Shown here one piece after another: positions 58,394 to 64,000 of a DNA stretch of 64,000 nt. Source of the stretch: Symmetrospora coprosmae (lineage: Eukaryota; Basidiomycota; Cystobasidiomycetes; Symmetrosporaceae); assembly GCA_008802785.1 (NCBI GenBank), contig VUYT01000009.1, forward strand, positions 558,001-622,000, read 5' to 3'. Each line of letters starts with the position of its first letter. The stretch's first letter is position 1. Both the position numbers and the translations under genes were made by a program. A model generated the notes under the pieces. It worked only from the letters and a program-made list of their open reading frames with translations. It did not search any database and was not told where the DNA came from.

Positions 58394-58870
58394 GCTGGAA
58401 TGAGCTCAGGCTGAGATGCGAAGGGAAGCGATGGCGAGCAGCAGAAAGGCCAGCTTCCTGTTAGTGGGCTCGAGGACAGGGAAGATTCAGCGGGACGGCC
58501 GGCGTTGTCGGGGTGGAGCGGACGTGAGAAGGTTGCAGGGACAGGTCCAGTGGAAAAGGTGAGCGAGTGTGCTTGCACAAGTCGGGCCAGTTTCAAACGA
58601 GCCCAGGCCCATTCCGCCATGTCGCAGATGTATCGCGAGGCTCTTGGGGGCACTTTGCGGCAGCATTGCGAGCACGACAGGCAGAGCGAAGCGACTGTAC
58701 AGATCAGGCTGCTGTGCAATTTGACCTGCGCCATCGATCTCTGTCGCATATACCACAATATTCGAGCTGGGTGGCAGGAGACAGAGCAGCAAGGCAGCAG
58801 ACCACGTCGAGCTGCACCTCATCCCGGGGGTCCATGAGACTCCAACTGCACCGCTTATTTTCAGCAGGAC
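58394..58870. promoter_or_regulatory. divergent upstream region
   Basis: 477 nt between the starts of the coiled-coil gene and the next plus-strand gene; frames within it show no feature. Confidence 0.45.
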
Positions 58871-59730
58871 ATGACCAAGCTCCAAGGCACTGACTATGAC
58901 ATTGTAGCCAAGCACACCATCGAAAAACGCTCCTTTGTCGTCTCTGCCGCTTCCAACGCCATCTGGTCCACCGAACGCGTGCTTCAGCGCGATGAGATCA
59001 TCGAGGTCGTGTCAGAGCTCGCTGGGCCATCGGCAGTGACCATCCACCAGTCAGCTCCACCTCGCAATCTTGTTGGACACGTCTCCAGCAGCCACATCTG
59101 ACTTCCTCTCTGCTCGCAGACCCGTCCGAGGCTGGTACCTGCTCCTCAAATCGCGTGACGCTGCCTTCACAGCAGCTCAGCCGCACGTCAACCTCGTCCC
59201 GTCTCGCACGAATCCCAGGACGCACTTTGGCTTCACCGTACACTCGCTAACGAGCGCGCCTGTGCAGGATGGGAGCTCTGGCACGGTGCGCCCCTCGCAC
59301 TTCACTGTTCACCCGCAATCACATGCCAAAGAAAGCGCGCGGCTGTCCCTCCGCGCGCTGAAGGAAGTCTTTGCGAGCGACCGCAATTCGTTCTCGTGAG
59401 CTGGTACACTCGACTGCTGAATTGTCTCGAAGCTGACGCTTGTGTCCGAAAGCATCTCCCTTGACGCCGACGGGACCGAGCGCGAAATCGCACACTACGA
59501 AGACCACCCGTCGCTCTTGCACTCCGATTCAAAGGGGACGTTGACGCTAGACAACACCGCGATTTCAAGTCTCAACGTCGAAAGGACATTCTTCGTGGCC
59601 GTGGCAATCGCCTACCTAGGCTTCATGGAGGATCAAGCAGTGAGCCGTCCTGCCCCAATTTGGGTATAGTGACAGGCCCCCGCTGACCGCACTGCGCAAC
59701 ACTCAGGCTTATAAGGCAGCAAGCGAATGA
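58871..59730 (+). CDS. protein of unknown function, beta-rich
   Basis: Proposed exons 58871-59010, 59120-59395, 59453-59639 and 59707-59730; 208 aa. The protein reads MTKLQGTDYDIVAKHTIEKR, VPVRGWYLLLKSRDAAFTAA, THFGFTVHSLTSAP, RLSLRALKEVFASDRNSF, ISLDADGTEREIAHYEDHP and ERTFFVAVAIAYLGFMEDQA, ending AYKAASE. Many short beta-type segments suggest a lipocalin- or tubby-like barrel, but I cannot place it in a family. The first intron uses a GTCAGA donor, the only choice that keeps the frame; the other two introns are ordinary. The convergent neighbour is RAI1, with stops about 110 nt apart. Confidence 0.55.
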
Positions 59731-59841
59731 GTTTGTAGTGTTATTCGCAAGCAGTACACTGTTGATGTACATGGCGCAGCTCGAATACTTCATATTCTGT
59801 TTCGCGGTCCCAACATACGATACTGCGCTTCGTGCCGAGAG

Positions 59842-61422
59842 CTAGTAATTCAGCTCTGGCTTCTGATACCTGTGTCTGGAGCAGTCAGCCGCGTGACAGA
59901 GAGCGATACACGAGTCTGGTCGCCCCACCTGCTTCTCCTCGCATACAGCGCCTGCACCCATTTGAGCGGCAGGAACCCTGCTCGCTCCTCCTTGGACGTC
60001 TTCCTCGCTTGCATTTCTGCGACCTCGGTAGGCGTAAGCTGACGCAGCGCTATTGAGTGGTCTGCAGCCGTGAAGGTGATTCGGAACACGGGCGCGGCGT
60101 GCTCTTGTGGCAGCTCGGTGAAGGCCTTGACGTGCGGATGCTCGGCTAGCTGGCTGAGAACGTAAGAGAGGATCTGGTGGCCGGAGTTGAAGCAGGAGGT
60201 CGCGTGCCAGCCGTGAGGTTTCGAAGCAACCCTGCAGGTAGACACAAACGCGCGCAGCCTCAGCACATTTCGAGCTAGGCCGAGTACGCTTCAACTGACA
60301 GAGTCGGCAGATCTAGCGTGTCAAAGGACTGTATGCCAGCAAGCACGCCGTTGGACTGTCGAAAGCCGATGATGACTGAGGGAACACCAAGCAGCACGCT
60401 CTGAACATAGTGCTTAAGCAGCTTGTATCTGTTAAGGCAAGCGCTATTAGCGAACGGCCCGGCTCGCACCCAAAGCGACGAACCAACGCACCTCTCGAAA
60501 GTGATAGTATTGCGCTCGCCCTCGATGACCATGTTCGTCTTGAGTTCGAGGAAGGATGATGTATCCAGGGGCTGGTCGACACCTGCTCCCGCCTGAACGC
60601 AGTCCACCTCTCCACCCAGGATAAGCGGCAAGTCGCCCAGCTTGGTCCGGACAACTGATCCCCATTGAACATTGGTGTTCACGTCGCCTCCCCACGCCTT
60701 ATCAGCAGATGGCGCGGGCGGTGCCTCAGGGTCTTCAGACGTGCAGTACGACTCGAAGGAGTACCCGAAGTAGGACTGAAGTGACTGCTGGTCTGTCTGC
60801 TTTTCTGAATTTGAAGGCCCCTTGCTCTCCTCGAGGTATAACGTCCCCTCGACGAGCATGGCATTCATCTCCCAGTCTTCGCGCTCCTCGTAGACGCACG
60901 TCAACAGCTTGGTGAGCATCCCGCGCCAGCTGATGACGGCGGTATTGCGGACGAGGTCGGACATGGCCGCGCCGGTCTTGGGAGCTTCAAGAGCATGAAG
61001 AAGACTGTGCAGGCGTAGCAAGCCTTCACTCAGCGCATCAAGATGCATGCCTCACGCCAGCTCGGGACGCACGTGTGTATCAAGCCATCGATGCCCTCGT
61101 CGAAGTCCTCGCTCCGCCAGGTGCATCGCTCGTAGCCAAAACGCAGATCAAGGCCTGCGTAAGGCACATGCAGTCAGTTTCGCGCCGCGTTCTGGCTACG
61201 AGATTGAATGTAGCGCCAGGCGGAGGTTGTCCGAGGCTCACCGAGTGCAGGCTGCCGGTGCCATCTCAGAGATGCGTCCTTCTCTTCTTGACTCAGCAGC
61301 AAGTTGCGATTCTCATCGTAGGAGAAGGAAGCGATGTGCTGCGGCGCGGCGAGGATCGCGCCATTGGTCGCATTCGAGCAGTACTCGCTCGGGTGAGCCA
61401 GCTGGAGCGGTGCAGGACCCAT
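59842..61422 (-). CDS. RAI1: decapping nuclease RAI1/DXO
   Basis: Six exons: 61422-61242, 61154-61073, 61004-60492, 60428-60300, 60231-59929 and 59869-59842; 411 aa. Family motifs: APQHIASFSYDENRNLLL, LDLRFGYERCTWRSEDFDEG, IHTLLHALEAP, TKLGDLPLILGGEVDC (the GxE/D metal site), SSFLELKTNM (the ExK catalytic motif), FERYKLLKHYVQSVLLGVPS and IIGFRQSNGVLAGIQSFDTL. Rai1 partners the 5'-3' exonuclease Rat1 and removes incomplete or non-canonical (NAD, unmethylated) caps from RNA. Intron 2 (67 nt) is required to reach the LLHALE helix. The frame stays open upstream of ATG 61422, so the N terminus is uncertain; yeast Rai1 is 387 aa, so the length fits. Confidence 0.87.
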
Positions 61423-61915
61423 GCAGTTCGAGCGGAGGGAAGAGACGCAGCTGTAGCGTGGACAAGGCGGAGACCGTCCGCGAGAGAGCGGACGGAGACA
61501 GAGAAGCGTGCAACTGACGCGTATAGCTTCTTCCCCTTCATGCAGGCGAACGAGCACATTGCGCCCTTCGCTCCCCATCCGCAGGTACCGACCCGCGTCT
61601 CCACGACGCGAGCATCCTTGTCGCTCGGGCATGCGAACTCCCTTGACATGCGCATTGAGGCCATGCGAAGCGCCTCACAGCCGGCGGGTCAGTCACCTCG
61701 ACGCGCCTGACGGACTGACGCTGTCTGTTTCTGCGACTACGGCTAGGAGCCTCGTCCGCCGCAGTGCCGCTGACGTGTGGCAGCCTGCTTGACCAGCGTG
61801 TGAAGTTAGACGCTATCTCCATTAGCTCTTCCACTCCTCTGGCTCTGCCTGTACAACGTCTGCCTTCCACTTGAATTTCCCTCCTGTTCGTCCCAGGAAG
61901 ACATGCAAGGCTAAG
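61423..61915. promoter_or_regulatory. divergent upstream region
   Basis: 493 nt between the RAI1 start and the Pro/Ser-rich gene. The RAI1 frame extends upstream without stop, but its translation looks like chance. Confidence 0.4.
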
Positions 61916-63427
61916 ATGCAGCACCAGCCGAAGACATCGTACATGGGCTATAACGATGGCATTACTGCCTCTCCACCTGTAAGAAGACGCGTCCGGAGCA
62001 GCAACTTCCAGGCTGCCCCGCCGCCTCATCTCAGCGTCAGTTGCGAGCTGCCGCCGCTGTGGCTGAGCATTGTTACCAGGCTGATTCGACAGAGCCCTTT
62101 GCAGTCTGCCCTTCCATGCGATTTGCTCTTATCACCATTTCAGTCAGCTCACCCAGAATTACTGCAGCCCTTCACACCAAACCCTGCCACTCAAGGTATC
62201 CCGGAGGCATTAGGCAGAAGCCGCGCGAGCAGGTCCCGTAGAGGGACACTGGCTACTCGTAAGCTTCAAACAGTTGCATGCAGGACTTGTAGTTCCGTCT
62301 CAAGCCTCTTGCCTGCAGCTTTCCACGGGCTTTCCAGCCTTCCACCTTTATCGTCGCCGCTTGAATCCGCCAGCTCTCTCACTTGGTCAACCGTTCAGCT
62401 CCCTAGCTTGCCCTCTCCATTCACGCCTGTACGACAGGACAGGAGACAGATGCAACAGTCGCCCCGAGAAACGCTGCCGACGCCCAATCTGCTTGCAAAG
62501 GGCAGCCGCTTGCCAGATCCTCTGCACATTCCGAGAGTGCTTCCGAAGGTGCAGCCGCCTGCGTCCCCGTTCCTCGCAACTTTCGCGGACGAAACGCTCA
62601 GTCCGGCACCACTCGCTCGCAATGCTTGGCCAGGAAGCCTGCCAGACCTGCCTTCATTCCAACCTATGCCCAACTCGACGATGGACCCGCGAGATTTACA
62701 CCTGGACTACCTGACGCCAAGGAGCCGGAGCCTTTCGATGGCGACGACATTCACCGAATGTCCGAACACCGATTGGGCCACCGGCTCCGCCAAAGCGCAA
62801 GGGTCGTCTCCATCGTCGAGTACCTTGAGCCCGAGCGGGGTTGGGGAATTGCGGCGCGCCCGGCGGCAGTCGCGGCGACAACTCAGCCTAGAAGGGGAGT
62901 TAGGGAGCATAGAAGGGCCCTATGGCCGATCTAAAAAGATGGAAAGGATACCTGCTCTTCCGCCTCTGCCGCCTCTATCGAGCCTGACCAAGCCAGCTTC
63001 AGGCCGGCTTGTGGCTTCGGAAACGCCGCCATGGAGCATACCCTCCACCTCCGACCGCTTCTCCAGTCAGAGGCGGGCATCTCCTATGCCTGCTTCGTAC
63101 GATAGTCTATCACCCTGCAATCCTGAAGGGACAAGCCCATTTCCCTTCGCTGTGCCCGCATCGGGCCCATCCCGCGCTGCGACTCAGTCGGCTAGTATCG
63201 CGGATAACGCTGCGAGCCCGACTTATTCATCCTCCGGTCGAATTCTGCAACGAAGAAAGTCGCAGCTCGATCTCGTGGCCGCTGCCATGGCAGACCAGGA
63301 GGCCAGGCGGGGAAGGCCTGCCACTCCAGAGGTTGCAAGCCGGGCTCTATCGAGTCCTTCAGGGACCGGCGATCGTGGAACAGGGAGAAGAGATGGGTCA
63401 CGTCGGAAGAATGGTGCGGAGGAGTGA
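61916..63427 (+). CDS. Pro/Ser-rich protein of unknown function
   Basis: A single uninterrupted frame of 503 codons from ATG 61916 (AAGATGC), unusual in this intron-rich window. The protein is low in complexity: PLPPLSSL, STLSPSGVGELRRARRQSRR, LPPLPPLSSLTKPASG, ILQRRKSQLDLVAAAMADQE. Basic RRxS sites suggest kinase targets. The N-terminal third could contain an unrecognised intron, because it is rich in Cys and Leu codons in an odd mix. No membrane segment or known domain. It may be a regulatory disordered protein; function unknown. Confidence 0.55.
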   Translation: MQHQPKTSYMGYNDGITASPPVRRRVRSSNFQAAPPPHLSVSCELPPLWLSIVTRLIRQSPLQSALPCDLLLSPFQSAHPELLQPFTPNPATQGIPEALGRSRASRSRRGTLATRKLQTVACRTCSSVSSLLPAAFHGLSSLPPLSSPLESASSLTWSTVQLPSLPSPFTPVRQDRRQMQQSPRETLPTPNLLAKGSRLPDPLHIPRVLPKVQPPASPFLATFADETLSPAPLARNAWPGSLPDLPSFQPMPNSTMDPRDLHLDYLTPRSRSLSMATTFTECPNTDWATGSAKAQGSSPSSSTLSPSGVGELRRARRQSRRQLSLEGELGSIEGPYGRSKKMERIPALPPLPPLSSLTKPASGRLVASETPPWSIPSTSDRFSSQRRASPMPASYDSLSPCNPEGTSPFPFAVPASGPSRAATQSASIADNAASPTYSSSGRILQRRKSQLDLVAAAMADQEARRGRPATPEVASRALSSPSGTGDRGTGRRDGSRRKNGAEE

Positions 63428-63580
63428 TAGACAGGTCATTGGGTAGAAAGCCGTGACTGTGCTATTATTGACGATCATCTTGCTGTAGATGCGAGCATAC
63501 TCATAGACCGCGTCCCGCTGGACAGTCCAGCGTGCGACGTGCTGCTGATGGGATTGTGTGCAATCGAAGTACTAGATATG
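63428..63580. other. convergent 3' intergenic region
   Basis: Short gap between the Pro/Ser-rich gene and the end of a minus-strand gene. Confidence 0.5.
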
Positions 63581-64000
63581 CTACATCACGAAGCGGCGTC
63601 TGGCAGCTTCTTTCCGAAAAAGTCGCCACCCGAGATGGGTCAGCAGCGAGAGCGCGCCCGAGGGCATGCCGGCGAAGAGCCACTCAGGGGGTCCGCTCTC
63701 TACCGACACCTCGCTTGAACCGACAATAGCAGGAGCAGCATCAGCGGAGATGGGGTTCTCACGGTCCGCGAGGATCAAAACGCTTCTTGCCATTGACACG
63801 GTGCGTGGAGCTGTTGCGTGCCCAGTCCCGCGCTGGCGCCATCACTGACGAGCCTCTGCGGCGGATCCGCTCGACGTTGCCGCTACGCAACAGGCTTTCT
63901 TCTTGTGAGTCCGAATTCTTCTGCCGAGATGACAGGTGGTCAGCGCTCACGTCAGTCTTGACTGTGTTTTCCGTCCGGCTCCGTCCGTTCCTTGCTCCCC
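63581..64000 (-). CDS. 3' end of an unknown gene, runs off the window
   Basis: The minus strand has an open frame ending at 63581 whose last residues are EWLFAGMPSGALSLLTHLGW and RLFRKEAARRRFVM. Upstream, a second frame (SQEESLLRSGNVERIRRRGS) between about 63760 and 63930 could be a preceding exon bounded by CGGCAG and GT sites. I could not fix the junction, and the start lies outside the window. Product unknown. Confidence 0.35.

Overview
The window is nuclear DNA of a fungus, most likely a basidiomycete yeast or smut-like organism. Ustilaginomycotina is my best guess but is not proven. The evidence is high-GC coding DNA, very compact gene spacing, about 30 protein genes in 64 kb, nearly every gene split by several introns of about 50-110 nt (donors mostly GTGAGT or GTGCGT, CTGAC/CTGAT-like branch sites), and fungal versions of Spt6, Gup1, Gpi16, Ipi3, Rai1, an SPX-EXS exporter and an Och1-type mannosyltransferase. 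I rebuilt gene models by hand by joining frames at GT-AG introns. In nearly all models the exon phases close, but no transcript data were available.

Layout. 0.6-9.1 kb: RMI1, a DNAJC8-type spliceosomal J-protein, a HINT3-like HIT protein, a GPI-anchored class 3 lipase-like protein lacking the usual nucleophile serine, and a membrane J-protein. 9.4-13.8 kb: an Och1-like mannosyltransferase, SmE with an inserted loop, and a small hydrophilic protein. 14.2-16.8 kb: two tandem Cys-rich GPI-anchored paralogues. 17-21.8 kb: a divergent pair made of an exopolyphosphatase with a signal peptide and an SPX-EXS phosphate exporter. 22.1-26.9 kb: GPI16 facing GUP1. 27.1-34.6 kb: AP-1 beta adaptin, a 4'-phosphopantetheinyl transferase and a DUF4211 protein. 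34.9-44.6 kb: a protein with three YPFSL...LYP repeats, SPT6 and NIT2. 44.9-54.5 kb: a large unknown protein, IPI3, a small unknown protein and an SCT1/GPT2-type acyltransferase. 55-64 kb: an F-box protein, a coiled-coil protein, an unknown protein, RAI1/DXO, a Pro/Ser-rich protein and the 3' end of one more gene.

Functional links. Several neighbours belong to the same pathway. Polyphosphate breakdown and phosphate export share one upstream region. GPI attachment (GPI16) and GPI-lipid remodelling (GUP1) are convergent neighbours, with GPI-anchored proteins nearby. The most striking sequence feature is the use of very small exons: a 6-nt exon supplies the conserved Asp of the acyltransferase motif I, and exons of 10, 14, 16, 18, 20 and 20 nt occur in five other genes. 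I saw no tRNA, rRNA, transposon, CRISPR array or virus-like element.
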